A stretch of 64,000 bases of DNA from Oceanibium sediminis (GCF_003265325.1 NZ_QGNX01000001.1:248001-312000), one strand, 5' to 3'; counted from the stretch's first letter, positions 35,879 to 45,189 are shown. Notes: generated from the letters alone by a model not told the origin. Numbers and translations are program-made.

Positions 35879-35946
35879 CGCATCCCTTCCGTTTCGCAGC
35901 CCCTGCCCGGCCGCCTTTCCCGTCGTTTCGCCTCATTAACGCAGAA

Positions 35947-35972
35947 CAGGCCGCATGTTTCCATGCGGCCTG
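35947..35972 (-). terminator. Hairpin with GAAA tetraloop between the 18-codon ORF and arfB
   Basis: An 11-bp perfect stem (35947-35957 with 35962-35972), giving a GAAA tetraloop on the minus-strand RNA. A T-run is lacking, so it could be a weak terminator or a stable 3' end. Confidence 0.45.
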
Positions 35973-36052
35973 CCCAAATTTCGTGTCGTTTTGGAGGGTG
36001 ATCTGGCAGGCCGTACCTTAAGCGGTGCGCAGCCCGCTGCCGGATCTGTCCG

Positions 36053-36109
36053 TCAGAGCGCGTGCTCCTGCTTGAACCCGATCATCTTCTCCAAAATCAC
36101 ACTCGACAT
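36053..36109 (-). CDS. 18-residue ORF with an extended Shine-Dalgarno
   Basis: ATG at 36109 to TGA at 36053-36055, encoding MSSVILEKMIGFKQEHAL. The ATG is preceded at one base by GGAAGGAGGTGATCC (36111-36125), an almost perfect complement of the 16S rRNA 3' end. The stop codon of the upstream queuosine-precursor transporter gene (36170-36172) lies in TTGACA (36173 to 36168), a consensus -35 hexamer, but the -10 region is poor. Not recognised. A regulatory leader peptide, a small protein or a chance ORF near a designed ribosome site are all open. Confidence 0.45.
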   Translation of the reverse strand: MSSVILEKMIGFKQEHAL

Positions 36110-36169
36110 TGGATCACCTCCTTCCAGTTGTTGCGGTTGAGGAAGAGGGTGCCACAGTATCTGCGATTG

Positions 36170-36796
36170 TCAAAGGTTTTCTGCAGGGCGCAGACGAACC
36201 ACCAGCGCGCGAAACGGGACCAGCGCGACCAGCGCCACGGCCAGCTTCACGCCGAAATCCGCCACCGCAAGGGACACCCAGAGCGGCGCGACGGGACCAA
36301 GACCCAGCATCGGCACGGGCTCATTCGCCCAGGCGACGGCCTCCACCGGGCCGAGGAAGGTCACGCCGGCCGAGAACGCAAGCCCGAAGAACAGCATCGT
36401 ATCCAGCGCGCCCCCGATGACCGAGCTGGTCAGCGGCGCGCTCCACCAGGCGCGATTGCGCAGGGCGGTGAAAATGCCGATGTCGAGCATCTGCGCGACC
36501 AGGAACGCGGTGCCGGAGGCGACAGCGATACGCGCGGACACCAGCGCGCCGAATTCGCCCTGGATCTGGCTGCCGATCAGCGAACACAGCACGCCGACGC
36601 CGAAGCCCACCAGCACCACCTTGCGCGCGGCGGCCGTGCCGTAAAGGCGGTTCATGAGGTCCGTGACGAGGAACGCCAGCGGATAGGTGAACGCCCCCCA
36701 GGTCAGCCAGTCGCCATAGAGGAACTGGACAAGAATGTTGGAGGCCACGACGATCGCGGCCATGGCGATTACGCCGGCAAGAATACCCCTGGTCAT
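36170..36796 (-). CDS. yhhQ: Queuosine precursor transporter (YhhQ/VUT family)
   Basis: 208 residues, six membrane segments. AMAAIVVASNILVQFLYGDW, TYPLAFLVTDLMNRLYGTAA and LVAQMLDIGIFTALRN are typical of the VUT/ECF-related YhhQ family, which imports preQ0/preQ1 for tRNA queuosine. Start at 36796 gives MTRGILAGVIA; the longer frame is charged and unlikely. It follows the HAD gene by 89 bp on the same strand. Confidence 0.85.
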   Translation of the reverse strand: MTRGILAGVIAMAAIVVASNILVQFLYGDWLTWGAFTYPLAFLVTDLMNRLYGTAAARKVVLVGFGVGVLCSLIGSQIQGEFGALVSARIAVASGTAFLVAQMLDIGIFTALRNRAWWSAPLTSSVIGGALDTMLFFGLAFSAGVTFLGPVEAVAWANEPVPMLGLGPVAPLWVSLAVADFGVKLAVALVALVPFRALVVRLRPAENL

Positions 36797-36885
36797 GATG
36801 TTTTTCCGTTTTTTGGAAGGTTGCGGAGACTTCGATGGCCGGAAATATCCGATCGCCCCGCGCACCGCAAGCCTTCACAAAGCGC

Positions 36886-37494
36886 TCAGAACCTGAGGCC
36901 GGTGGCCTCCAACGCCTGTTCCAGCGCCGCCGGGGCGTGGAACACGTGCCCCTGCCAGCCCCGCGCCTCGGCCGCGGCGATATTGTCCGCGCGGTCATCG
37001 ATGAAGAACAGTTGCGCGCCGGTCAGGCCACTGTCCTCCTCGACCATGCGGTAAATGTCCGGCCCCGGTTTCGTGACCCCCATATGCCCGGAGATGTAGG
37101 GACGATCGAACTCATGCAGGATGGGATAAACCGTCTGCGCCAGCGCGTAGGTCTGGATGCCGAAATTCGAAAGCGCGAAAACGGGCACGCCCGCCTTGCG
37201 CAACCGGCGCAGCAGGACCCAGCTGTCGTCTATCGCGGGGGAGGCCATGTCCAGCCAGTGATGATACCAGGCTTCGATCATCTCCCGGTCTTCGGGATGG
37301 TTTTCCGCGAGGGCAAAAACCGAGTCGCGAAAGTTCGCGCCGGCGTCAACACGTTCGTTCATGCCGTGCAGGTCCACCTCGGCGAACAGGCGCTTGCGCT
37401 CTGCCTCTCCGAAACGCGCGTCGTATTCCCGTTCGGGGTCCCAGGTGATCAGCACGTTTCCGATATCAAAGACGACGGCGTCAGGTCGGGGCAT
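36886..37494 (-). CDS. HAD-IA family hydrolase (YihX-like)
   Basis: 202 residues. Motif I VFDIGNVLITW has the nucleophile Asp; VFALSNFGIQTY is motif II; the TKPGPDIYR lysine is motif III; FFIDDRADNIAAAEARGW is motif IV. This makes a small sugar-phosphate or nucleotide phosphatase likely, without a specific substrate. Its start lies 14 bp inside the end of the upstream MFS gene, so it is coupled to it. Confidence 0.85.
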   Translation of the reverse strand: MPRPDAVVFDIGNVLITWDPEREYDARFGEAERKRLFAEVDLHGMNERVDAGANFRDSVFALAENHPEDREMIEAWYHHWLDMASPAIDDSWVLLRRLRKAGVPVFALSNFGIQTYALAQTVYPILHEFDRPYISGHMGVTKPGPDIYRMVEEDSGLTGAQLFFIDDRADNIAAAEARGWQGHVFHAPAALEQALEATGLRF

Positions 37495-38692
37495 CCTCGG
37501 GGTGTTCCTTCATGGGGGTCAGGCTCTGGCTGAGGATCAGCAAGGGGTAAAGCGCGACCGGCGTCAACATCAGCAAGGCGGTGCCAAGTCCGAACAAATG
37601 GCCGAGAGAGCCGATCAGCGGCGGGGCGACCATGAAGGTCGTAAAGCCGACGAAGGCGACCGTGGCGATATTCTCGGCCTCGGACGGGCCGGGGACTTCC
37701 GAGGCGCGGCTCATCGACAGGGGGTAGATATTGGCGATGCCCGCCCCCAGCACAACGGCGGCGGGCAGGGCGAAGGCCACCGTCGGCGACAGGGCAAAGG
37801 CCATCGTTCCCAAGGCGGCAAGGATGCAGCTGACGCTCATGATCCGCGTCGTGCCGTGGCGGGTGATCAGACCGTCGCCAAGGAACCGGCTGACCGCCAT
37901 CGTCAGCGAAAAGGCGGCATAGGTGGCCCCCGCCGCGAAGGGGCCGGTCCCCACCTCTCCGCGCAGGAAGAGGGCGGACCATTCCATCATCGCGCCCTCG
38001 AGCATCAGCGCCCCCATCGGCAGCACGCAAACCGCCAACAGCGCGCCCTTCGGCAGGGTCAGCCGCGGTGTTTCCTGGCTTCTCGTGCCCGGCTGATCGG
38101 GGGGCAGCGCGCTGGCCGCGAAATAGGCCAGCGCCGCGAAGATCGGGGCGAGCGTGAGTTGCTGCACCGCAAAGCTCAGGCCAAGCGCCGCCGCCGATCC
38201 GCCGAGGAGCGCGCCGCTCATGGACCCGAGGCTCCACGCGCCATGGCATCCCGCCATGATGCGGCGTTTGCTCATCCGCTCCAACTCGTTGGCCTTGGCG
38301 TTCATCGCCACCTCGATGGAGGCGATGCAAAGACCGGCAAGGAACAGCGCCGCCCCGAGTTCAAGGGCATTTCGCGCCAGCGCGGGCAGGATCAGAAGCG
38401 TGATGAATGCCGGGCCAACGGTGCGGCACAGGCGCCGGGCACCGTAGCGCGCCATCATTGCCGGGGCGCTGAAAAAGCCGATGCCGGTGCCCGCGGGCAG
38501 CATGAAGAAGCACAGCGACAGCGTGAACAGATCGACATCCAGCGCGGCTTTCACGTCGGGAATCCGCGGGAACCACAGCGCGATGCCGAGCGCATTCAAC
38601 GCGAAAACCAGGCGGAGGGAGAATACGGAAGACATCTTTGGGGCCTTGTCCTGATCACTCGATTGGGGCGGCGTCGAGCGCGCCTGCGTCAT
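37481..38692 (-). CDS. MFS transporter (YbjJ-like)
   Basis: 403 residues, about 12 membrane segments. ALGIALWFPRIPDVKAALDV and FFMLPAGTGIGFFSAPAMMA are typical of the YbjJ/fucose-permease-like branch; GCHGAWSLGSMSGALLGG follows. The ATG at 38692 has GGGAG at 5-bp spacing; an internal Met at 38635 is an alternative. Substrate unknown. Its end overlaps the HAD hydrolase start, so the two probably work together (import and dephosphorylation) by inference only. Confidence 0.82.
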   Translation of the reverse strand: MTQARSTPPQSSDQDKAPKMSSVFSLRLVFALNALGIALWFPRIPDVKAALDVDLFTLSLCFFMLPAGTGIGFFSAPAMMARYGARRLCRTVGPAFITLLILPALARNALELGAALFLAGLCIASIEVAMNAKANELERMSKRRIMAGCHGAWSLGSMSGALLGGSAAALGLSFAVQQLTLAPIFAALAYFAASALPPDQPGTRSQETPRLTLPKGALLAVCVLPMGALMLEGAMMEWSALFLRGEVGTGPFAAGATYAAFSLTMAVSRFLGDGLITRHGTTRIMSVSCILAALGTMAFALSPTVAFALPAAVVLGAGIANIYPLSMSRASEVPGPSEAENIATVAFVGFTTFMVAPPLIGSLGHLFGLGTALLMLTPVALYPLLILSQSLTPMKEHPEDAPT

Positions 38693-39142
38693 GCTGCTCC
38701 CTAGCACTCCGGTGCAGACACAGGAAGCCGATTTCGGGCGCCGGCGGGGAAGGCTCCCGCGTGCGAGGCGGCGTTTGCTGGCGCAAACGACACCCGCACT
38801 TGGGCCCGGCCCGCGGACAAGTCCGCGGGTCCAGGTGCTGAGGGTTGATGGCCGGCTCCCCAGGCGGAAGGGATCGCGCGGGGTGGTTTCCGGGTGCGGC
38901 GATAGTCCTTTGGGGTTGGCGGGCGTTAGTTCTTGGGGTGGCGGGTGTTACGCTCCTCCCAGCGCCCAGCCGCTGATACTTCGGAAACCGCGCGTCTGGG
39001 TCCGCCAGAGTGCCTCCCTTCGGAACGCGCACCGGGTCTTCCAGACTGCGCCCCGAATCCATTTCCGGGGACCCGTCGGTTTCAGCATCACGGATTCGCC
39101 TGCGGGGAGTCCGACCCGCATCAGCGAACAACCGCTGTAACG
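38693..39142. other. 450-bp intergenic region with repeats, no supported gene
   Basis: Between the MFS gene start and the flgI stop. Possible reading frames here are low-complexity (Arg/Pro-rich) and not credible. It holds the CCCGCGGA hairpin at 38810-38829 and two imperfect direct copies of TTGGGGT(T)GGCGGGYGTTA at 38910-38928 and 38933-38950. The MFS promoter must also be here. Confidence 0.6.
38810..38829. repeat. GC-rich hairpin repeat (CCCGCGGA type), second copy
   Basis: 8-bp stem (38810-38817 with 38822-38829) identical to the one at 26045-26064, with a CAAG loop, extended by a G-C and a G-T pair. Confidence 0.5.
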
Positions 39143-40258
39143 CTACTGCACGACAAACTCTGCGTGGAGCGCCCCCGAGGTTTTTATGGCCTTCAGGATA
39201 TCGATCATCTCGCGCGGGGAAACGCCCAGAGCATTGAGACCGTCGATCACCTCCGGCAGGGACACGCTGTCCTCCACCAGGGCGAGGCCGGGTGCATCGT
39301 CTTCCGCGATCTCGGCTTCGGTGCGCGGCAGGACGATCGTTTCCCCTATGCTGAAGGGATTGGGCTGAACCGCGACCGGCGTTTCCCGCACCCTCAGCGT
39401 CAGATTACCTTGCGTGACCGCGACCCGACTGATGCGCACGTCCGCGCCAAGGACAATGGTTCCCGAGCGCTGATCCACGACGACACGGGCCTTCTGGTCC
39501 GGGACAACCTCGATATTCTCGATCGCCGCGATCAGGCCCGGCAGGTCCGGGATCTTGCCCGCGTTGAGATCGAGCACGACAGTCCCGCTGTCGATCATTC
39601 TGGCGATGCGGCCCGGCATGCGCAGATTGATCGCGTCCTCGATCCGGGCGGCCGTGGTGAAATCCGGGGCGCGCAACGCAAGCCGCATTTCACGCAGATC
39701 ATTGAGCGCGAAATCAATCTCCCGCTCGATCCGCGCACCTGATGGTATTTGCCCGGCGGTCGGAACCCCTTCAGTCACGGTCGCCGCCTCGCCCTGGGCA
39801 ACAACGCCCCCGGCGATCACCGACCCCTGCGCCACCGCGTAAATGTTGCCATCGGCGGCGTTCAGCGGGGTCATGATCAATGTGCCCCCCAACAGGGAAC
39901 TGGCGTCCCCGATCGTTGAGACATTCACGTCGATTTTCGATCCCGCTCGGCCGAATGGCGGCATCACGGCGGTCACCAGGACCGCGGCGACGTTTCGCGC
40001 GCGAAACTGTTCTCCGCTCACGTTGATTCCAAGGCGTTCCAAAAGGTTGACCATCGCCTCCTCCGTGAAGGGGGCATTCCTCAACCCATCGCCGGTGCCA
40101 TTCAGCCCGACCACGAGTCCGTAACCCACAAGGTCGTTGCCGCGAACCCCGTCGAACTCGACCAGGTCCTTGATGCGTGCTTCCCCCGGAAGGACGGGGG
40201 CCGCCCAGAACAGAAGCGGCACGATCAACACGCAGAGGCGGGCGAAGGTCCTGATCAT
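39143..40258 (-). CDS. flgI: Flagellar P-ring protein FlgI
   Basis: 371 residues, exported with a signal peptide (RLCVLIVPLLFWAAPVLPGE). RIKDLVEFDGVRGNDLVGYG, LVVGLNGTGDGLRNAPFTEE and FGRAGSKIDVNVSTIGDASS are the conserved core. Assembles the periplasmic ring around the rod. Its start is right after the flgL stop; last gene of the block. Confidence 0.96.
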   Translation of the reverse strand: MIRTFARLCVLIVPLLFWAAPVLPGEARIKDLVEFDGVRGNDLVGYGLVVGLNGTGDGLRNAPFTEEAMVNLLERLGINVSGEQFRARNVAAVLVTAVMPPFGRAGSKIDVNVSTIGDASSLLGGTLIMTPLNAADGNIYAVAQGSVIAGGVVAQGEAATVTEGVPTAGQIPSGARIEREIDFALNDLREMRLALRAPDFTTAARIEDAINLRMPGRIARMIDSGTVVLDLNAGKIPDLPGLIAAIENIEVVPDQKARVVVDQRSGTIVLGADVRISRVAVTQGNLTLRVRETPVAVQPNPFSIGETIVLPRTEAEIAEDDAPGLALVEDSVSLPEVIDGLNALGVSPREMIDILKAIKTSGALHAEFVVQ

Positions 40259-40259
40259 C

Positions 40260-41267
40260 TCAGCGCAGGAAATTGGTCAGGGAGAGGGAAGAAAGGCGGG
40301 ATGTCACCGTGTAGAGCGATTGCAACTGCCCTTCCAGGTCCACGAAACGCGCAGCCGCTGTGAACTGGTCAACGCCGACAAGGTCATTCCTGCTTAGTTT
40401 CAGCGCATTCTGTTCGGAGAGGTTGCGATCCGAGGCATCGCCTATCTGTTGCTCTGCAACCCCGAGTGCCGCGCGCAGGTTCGTAATCTCATCCCGAACC
40501 GCGATCAGGTTGCCGGCGGCTTCCGAAAGATAGGCGTCCCGGGCGACCGGATCTCCGGAAAACGGGGCAGCATCCGAGGTGGCGACCAGGGTTACAGCCT
40601 TCAGCACGTCCCTCAGCGCGGCCGCATCGGCACGAGGAAGATAGGCGAGACGCGTCTCATCGCTGACCTGCGCCCCGGCTGCATCCACGTTTGAGCCACC
40701 GTAGATGTTTGTCTCAAATCCCCCGCCGGGGGCGAAATAGGCGTCCACCGCGCTCTGCGCGCTCGCCGGGTCAGGAGCCCCCGCGACAAGGGCCGCGATA
40801 TCGGCTTTCAAGGTTTCCACATCCTGCAAGGACACACTGTCCTCCGCCGCCCCGGAAAACAGGGCGCGGCCAGCGAACTGGGTGTTCAACGCTCCGATGA
40901 TGGTGCCCAGAACGACATCGGCCTCGGCAATGTAGGTAGAGCGGGCGATGGCATCGCCGGTATCGATCGCGCTCAGCAGGTTCAGGCCAAGGGCACCGCT
41001 TCCCTCCTCCACCAGACCGAGCGCCGTTTGGGCCGCTCCTGCGCGGGCTTGGGCCAACGAAAGATCCTTCACGTTCTGGTCGAGACGCTGCAGGGCAGCG
41101 TCGATGCCAAAAACCGGGGCAAGATTGCCCCCGGTCCGCGCGGCGATATCCGCCGACAAACCGGTCGTCGTTTCCTTCCCGGCGATATCGAGTTGCGCGC
41201 GCAGGCTGGTCGTTTGCGATTGAAGCCGGAGGCTCGCGGCGAGATCAGGATAGGGGGATGAGAACAT
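40260..41267 (-). CDS. flgL: Hook-filament junction protein FlgL
   Basis: 335 residues. MFSSPYPDLAASLRLQSQTT is a flagellin-like N-terminus; the C-terminus FVDLEGQLQSLYTVTSRLSS, LSLTNFLR is the matching helix (LTxFLR-type end). HAP3 function: adapter between hook and filament. Only 1 bp separates it from flgK on the upstream side and flgI downstream. Confidence 0.9.
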   Translation of the reverse strand: MFSSPYPDLAASLRLQSQTTSLRAQLDIAGKETTTGLSADIAARTGGNLAPVFGIDAALQRLDQNVKDLSLAQARAGAAQTALGLVEEGSGALGLNLLSAIDTGDAIARSTYIAEADVVLGTIIGALNTQFAGRALFSGAAEDSVSLQDVETLKADIAALVAGAPDPASAQSAVDAYFAPGGGFETNIYGGSNVDAAGAQVSDETRLAYLPRADAAALRDVLKAVTLVATSDAAPFSGDPVARDAYLSEAAGNLIAVRDEITNLRAALGVAEQQIGDASDRNLSEQNALKLSRNDLVGVDQFTAAARFVDLEGQLQSLYTVTSRLSSLSLTNFLR

Positions 41268-41268
41268 G

Positions 41269-42735
41269 TCAGATCTCCAACAGGCGCTGAATCAGGTTGT
41301 CCACGGTGGACAACACGAAGGCATTGGCGGCATAGGATTTTTCGACCATCAGAAGCTTCTGCAGCTCGTTGTCGGTGTTGACGCCGGAGACCGCGATCTC
41401 CTCGCTTCGCAAGGCGGTGTTCAGGGCGGACGTATAGGCGACCCGGCCTTCGGCCTGCTGTTCACGCCCAGCCACCACGCTGGTGAGACTTGCGGCGAAG
41501 TCGGCAACGCCGCCGGATCCGGTGAAACCAAGCGACGGGTCCGGGGCCAGTCTTTGCCATGCGGCAGTGCTGAGGGTATCGAGCAGACGTCCATCCCCGC
41601 TGTCACCGGTTGTTGCAGCACCCAGGCCATCGCGCAACCGCCAGACCGCGCCGCCCTCCGCCGGATCGACCGCGGCATTGACACTCAGCCGGCCCGCGAG
41701 CCCCTCAATATCTACAGCAGAGAAAGCGCCGCCATTGTCGGTGAAAAGGCCGGGGTCGCCCACGGCGCGCGTGCCGTCGATGGCCGGATCCTGGAACCTG
41801 TTCACCAGGTCCGCGGCCAGTGCGTCCAGTTGATTGGCGAACTCGGGCATCGTGGTATCGCGCTGCACGAACAACGCCCCGAGCGAGCCTCCGTCAGCTT
41901 GCCCGCTGCCGTCGGGCGCGCCGACCGACAGGGGTTTGCCGTTCAGGGTCAGCCCGCTGAGCGCCCCGGAACCGAGCGTCATGTCCTGCGTGATGACAGG
42001 CTTGGCGGTAAAGCCCAGCGTCGCTGCGCGCCCATCGAGCAGCTGGGCGCCCCCGGCGGTATACAGTGCCACCTCGCCATTCGGGCGGGCCGAGCTACGG
42101 ATCGGCAGGACAGAGGACACCTGATCGATCAGCGCCTTTCGTGCATCGATGAGCGCCGATGCGTCACCGCCGGAAATCGAAAGCATCTGGATTTCCCGGT
42201 TCAGCACGTCGATCGAGGCGAGGTTTTCGTTCACCTGCGCCACCTGCGTGGCGATTTCCGCGTCCGCATCCATGCGCACGCGCTGTGTTTCGGTGGACAG
42301 GGACGTCAGCGCATCGCCGTACCGCACGGCACTTGTCACCGCGTTGGACAGGCGCGTGGTGGAGCCCGGATCGTTCGCCGCCGCAAGTAGCGACGTTTCG
42401 AAACTTGCCGCGAGATCTGCGAGCGCGGTCCCTTCGCCGGGAACACCGAGGCTGCCGGCGATACGGCTCAGCCCGTCAAGCGCGACGTTCTGCGCCCCAA
42501 GCTCCGCGTCCGAGCGGCGGCGGTTGGCAACGGCCGCCGGATCCTGCATGAGCTGCACGCCCGAGACCGCAACACCTGCCCCGGAGCCGCCAGTGCTGAG
42601 GGCAGTCAGTTCGGCCACGCGGCGCGTGTAGCCGGGCGTCTGCGCGTTGGCGACATTGTTGGATATGAGTTCCGCCTCCAGCGAGCTGGTATTCAACCCG
42701 CTGAGGGCATTCGACAGTGCTGTAGAAAGGCTCAT
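41269..42735 (-). CDS. flgK: Hook-associated protein FlgK
   Basis: 488 residues. N-terminus LSTALSNALSGLNTSSLEAE and NNVANAQTPGYTRRVAEL (rod/hook-family signature NxVANxxTPGYxR); C-terminus VNTDNELQKLLMVEKSYAAN, LIQRLLEI as in HAP1. It caps the hook before the filament. Confidence 0.94.
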   Translation of the reverse strand: MSLSTALSNALSGLNTSSLEAELISNNVANAQTPGYTRRVAELTALSTGGSGAGVAVSGVQLMQDPAAVANRRRSDAELGAQNVALDGLSRIAGSLGVPGEGTALADLAASFETSLLAAANDPGSTTRLSNAVTSAVRYGDALTSLSTETQRVRMDADAEIATQVAQVNENLASIDVLNREIQMLSISGGDASALIDARKALIDQVSSVLPIRSSARPNGEVALYTAGGAQLLDGRAATLGFTAKPVITQDMTLGSGALSGLTLNGKPLSVGAPDGSGQADGGSLGALFVQRDTTMPEFANQLDALAADLVNRFQDPAIDGTRAVGDPGLFTDNGGAFSAVDIEGLAGRLSVNAAVDPAEGGAVWRLRDGLGAATTGDSGDGRLLDTLSTAAWQRLAPDPSLGFTGSGGVADFAASLTSVVAGREQQAEGRVAYTSALNTALRSEEIAVSGVNTDNELQKLLMVEKSYAANAFVLSTVDNLIQRLLEI

Positions 42736-42783
42736 CTCTCATGGCTCCCATATTGACCCGTGTCCATCCCCGGGATCAGGGGG

Positions 42784-44082
42784 TTATCGCTTCAGATTGG
42801 TGGTTTCCTGGAGCATCTCATCGACGGTCTGGATGATCTTCGCGTTGGATGAATATGCCCGCTGGGTTTCGATCAGCTGCGTCAGTTCGGCTGCGATATC
42901 CGCGGTAGACTCTTCCCGCGCGAAGGCGATCATGCCGCCGGTCGGGCCGTCACCGGCATCCCAGAAGAACACGGACCCGCTATCGGCCGAGATCGAGAAC
43001 GCCTGCGAATCCTCTGCCGCCAGCCCGTTGAGGTTCGGCACGTCGGCCACCGGCACCTGGTACAGGACCCGCGTGAACCCGCTGTCATAGGCCGCGATCA
43101 CGAAGCCATCGGGGTCCACCGACACGCCCGTCAGCGACCCGACCGCCGCGCCATTTGCCGTGACACCGGCAGGCGCGAACTCAGCGGAAAGCTGGGTGAG
43201 AACGGCAGAGGAACCGAGGGCGCCGATTTCCATCTCTATCGGGCCGCTTGCGACACTGAAGGTCGCGACCCCGGTGACGCCATCGTAGGTGCCTGTCGTG
43301 GGCGTCACGCTCAGCACTTCGCCCCCGTTGCCGGCGGTATCGTCGAATTCAATCGTGTACTCGCCCACCACCGCACCGCCCTGCGCCTCGTCCGTGATTA
43401 CCAGTGTCCACTGGTTGGACTGGCCCACGCCGGGAATCGTCGGGGTGAAGGTGGAGACAAGCGTCTGCGAGGCGCCAACATTGTCGAAGTATTCCGTCGA
43501 GATCTGCAGCGGCGCGCCGCTTGCCCCGGCTTGGGTAGCCGATGCGGGCAGGTTCGCGCCGAGGCGGATCTCCGTCGTGGCGGAGGCGGAGAACTGATTG
43601 CGGTTGACCTGTACCGGCTCAAGCCCCGCACCGCTGTCGCGGGGTTGCACTGGAATGTTCCCGTCGGCATCCGCGGGCCAGCCCATCAGGACCAGGCCGC
43701 TTTCCGTCACCAGGTAGCCATCCTGGTTCGGCCGGAACGACCCGGTGGAGGTCAGAAGCAAAGGATAATTGGCGTCCGGCGTGTCGAGATCCGCGATCCC
43801 GGTTACGGGCAGCATTCCGCGCCCGCCGATGGCGATATCGGTGGGATTCTGCGTGGGCACCAGCGAACCGCGCGAATCAACTTCCCGAAAGGTGTTTACC
43901 TGCACGCCACCGGCGGAATAGGTCCCTTCCCGCTGGGTAATGACGATGGAAGAGAAGTCCACATCGGCGCGCTTGTACCCGTAGGTACCTGAATTCGCGA
44001 TATTATCAGAGATCGTTGCGAGCCTGGTGGCATTGGTCGACAATCCGCTGACGCCGGCATTCATAGACGAAGAAATACTCAT
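42784..44082 (-). CDS. flgE: Flagellar hook protein FlgE
   Basis: 432 residues. N-terminal signature LSTNATRLATISDNIANSGT, YGYKRADVDFSS; the middle is a variable beta domain; the C-terminus IETQRAYSSNAKIIQTVDEM, LQETTNLKR is the family tail. Upstream sequence has GGAAAGGAC. Second gene after motB, 99 bp apart. Confidence 0.94.
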   Translation of the reverse strand: MSISSSMNAGVSGLSTNATRLATISDNIANSGTYGYKRADVDFSSIVITQREGTYSAGGVQVNTFREVDSRGSLVPTQNPTDIAIGGRGMLPVTGIADLDTPDANYPLLLTSTGSFRPNQDGYLVTESGLVLMGWPADADGNIPVQPRDSGAGLEPVQVNRNQFSASATTEIRLGANLPASATQAGASGAPLQISTEYFDNVGASQTLVSTFTPTIPGVGQSNQWTLVITDEAQGGAVVGEYTIEFDDTAGNGGEVLSVTPTTGTYDGVTGVATFSVASGPIEMEIGALGSSAVLTQLSAEFAPAGVTANGAAVGSLTGVSVDPDGFVIAAYDSGFTRVLYQVPVADVPNLNGLAAEDSQAFSISADSGSVFFWDAGDGPTGGMIAFAREESTADIAAELTQLIETQRAYSSNAKIIQTVDEMLQETTNLKR

Positions 44083-44181
44083 GCAGTGTCCTTTCCGACA
44101 AGCTGGACCGCGCGTTCCCGGGCCCTTTCGAAGCCTTTCTCGCAGCCCGGCCTTAACAGGGCGCTAAAGCTAAAAATCGTT

Positions 44182-45030
44182 CTACTCCTGCGCCGCATCG
44201 GCCCGGTCCCGGCTGCGCAGCAGGATGATTTCCGTCCGGCGGTTGCGGATGTCACGGGGGTCGGCGTAGGCGGGGGCGCGATCCGCTTCGCCGGCGACGC
44301 GCGCGAAACGCAGCGCCGACACTTCCGATTGCGCCAGCAGGTCGCGGATCACCATGGCCCGCTCGGAACTTACCCGCCAGCCGGGGGCCCCCGGCCGCGC
44401 CAGGGAGTCCTGTTCCAGGTGCCCATCCACGGCGATGGCGTTTTCCACCATGTTGAGCACCTTGCCGATCATGCCGATCAGCGCCACGAGCCGCTCTGTC
44501 GGGGCGTTCCCCTCGGCGGTGAACAGCGGCGCGTCGGCCAGGTCCGCCACCTCGATCACCAGTCCTTCATCGGTGCGGCGCAGGCGCACGTGCTGCAACA
44601 GGCGGTCGGCGATGGCGCTTTCGCCGCGTTGCGCCAGAAGCGCTTCCGCCAACCCGTCCAGCGCCTGCTCCTCGGCGGTCGAGGGGTCGACGCCAGTCTG
44701 GCCCTTGGACTGACGCTCGATAGAGGGGCGTTCCAGAGTCGCGCCGGTGCCGGTCTGCGACATCGTCATCTCGGACGCGGCGGAGGTGCCCCCGAACGGC
44801 CCGTCGCCCCCGCCGGAGGTGCGATGCACCGGGATCGAGGGGCTGAAATAGTCCGCCAGCCCCTTGCGCTGATCCTCCGTCGTCGCATTCAGCAGCCACA
44901 TCAGCAGAAAGAACGCCATCATGGCGGTCACGAAATCCGCGTAGGCGACTTTCCAGGCGCCCCCATGGTGTGGCGCCGCCTTGATGATCTTTCGCCGAAT
45001 GATGATCGGACGCAGCTCTTCCTCGGCCAT
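44182..45030 (-). CDS. motB: Flagellar motor stator protein MotB
   Basis: 282 residues. One transmembrane helix near the N-terminus (YADFVTAMMAFFLLMWLLNA) contains Asp32, the proton-accepting residue. The C-terminal OmpA-like peptidoglycan domain has VDGHLEQDS and WRVSSERAMVIRDLLAQSEV, then NRRTEIILL. motA is not adjacent in the window, although the two form the stator. It is the first gene of motB-flgE-flgK-flgL-flgI and is divergent from fliM. Confidence 0.93.
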   Translation of the reverse strand: MAEEELRPIIIRRKIIKAAPHHGGAWKVAYADFVTAMMAFFLLMWLLNATTEDQRKGLADYFSPSIPVHRTSGGGDGPFGGTSAASEMTMSQTGTGATLERPSIERQSKGQTGVDPSTAEEQALDGLAEALLAQRGESAIADRLLQHVRLRRTDEGLVIEVADLADAPLFTAEGNAPTERLVALIGMIGKVLNMVENAIAVDGHLEQDSLARPGAPGWRVSSERAMVIRDLLAQSEVSALRFARVAGEADRAPAYADPRDIRNRRTEIILLRSRDRADAAQE

Positions 45031-45189
45031 GAGGCCTCCTTCGTTCCCGTGCCTGCCCGGGGGCAGAGCACCACTTCACCCGCGCACAGTCCTAAGGCAG
45101 CGAGTGTTAACGAACCCTCATGGGCGGGCGGCAGGGCGGGGGAATAATGCGCAGGATTTTAGGGATATGTCGCGAATGCGGCGCCAGAG

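Noticed and set aside
36111-36125. Plus-strand GGATCACCTCCTT resembling the 16S rRNA 3' end
   Set aside because: Not an rRNA remnant: the surrounding bases do not match 16S. It is read better as a Shine-Dalgarno on the minus strand.
38655-39131. 158-codon frame in the flgI-MFS gap
   Set aside because: Pro/Arg-rich, overlaps the MFS 5' end, no ribosome site and no domain.
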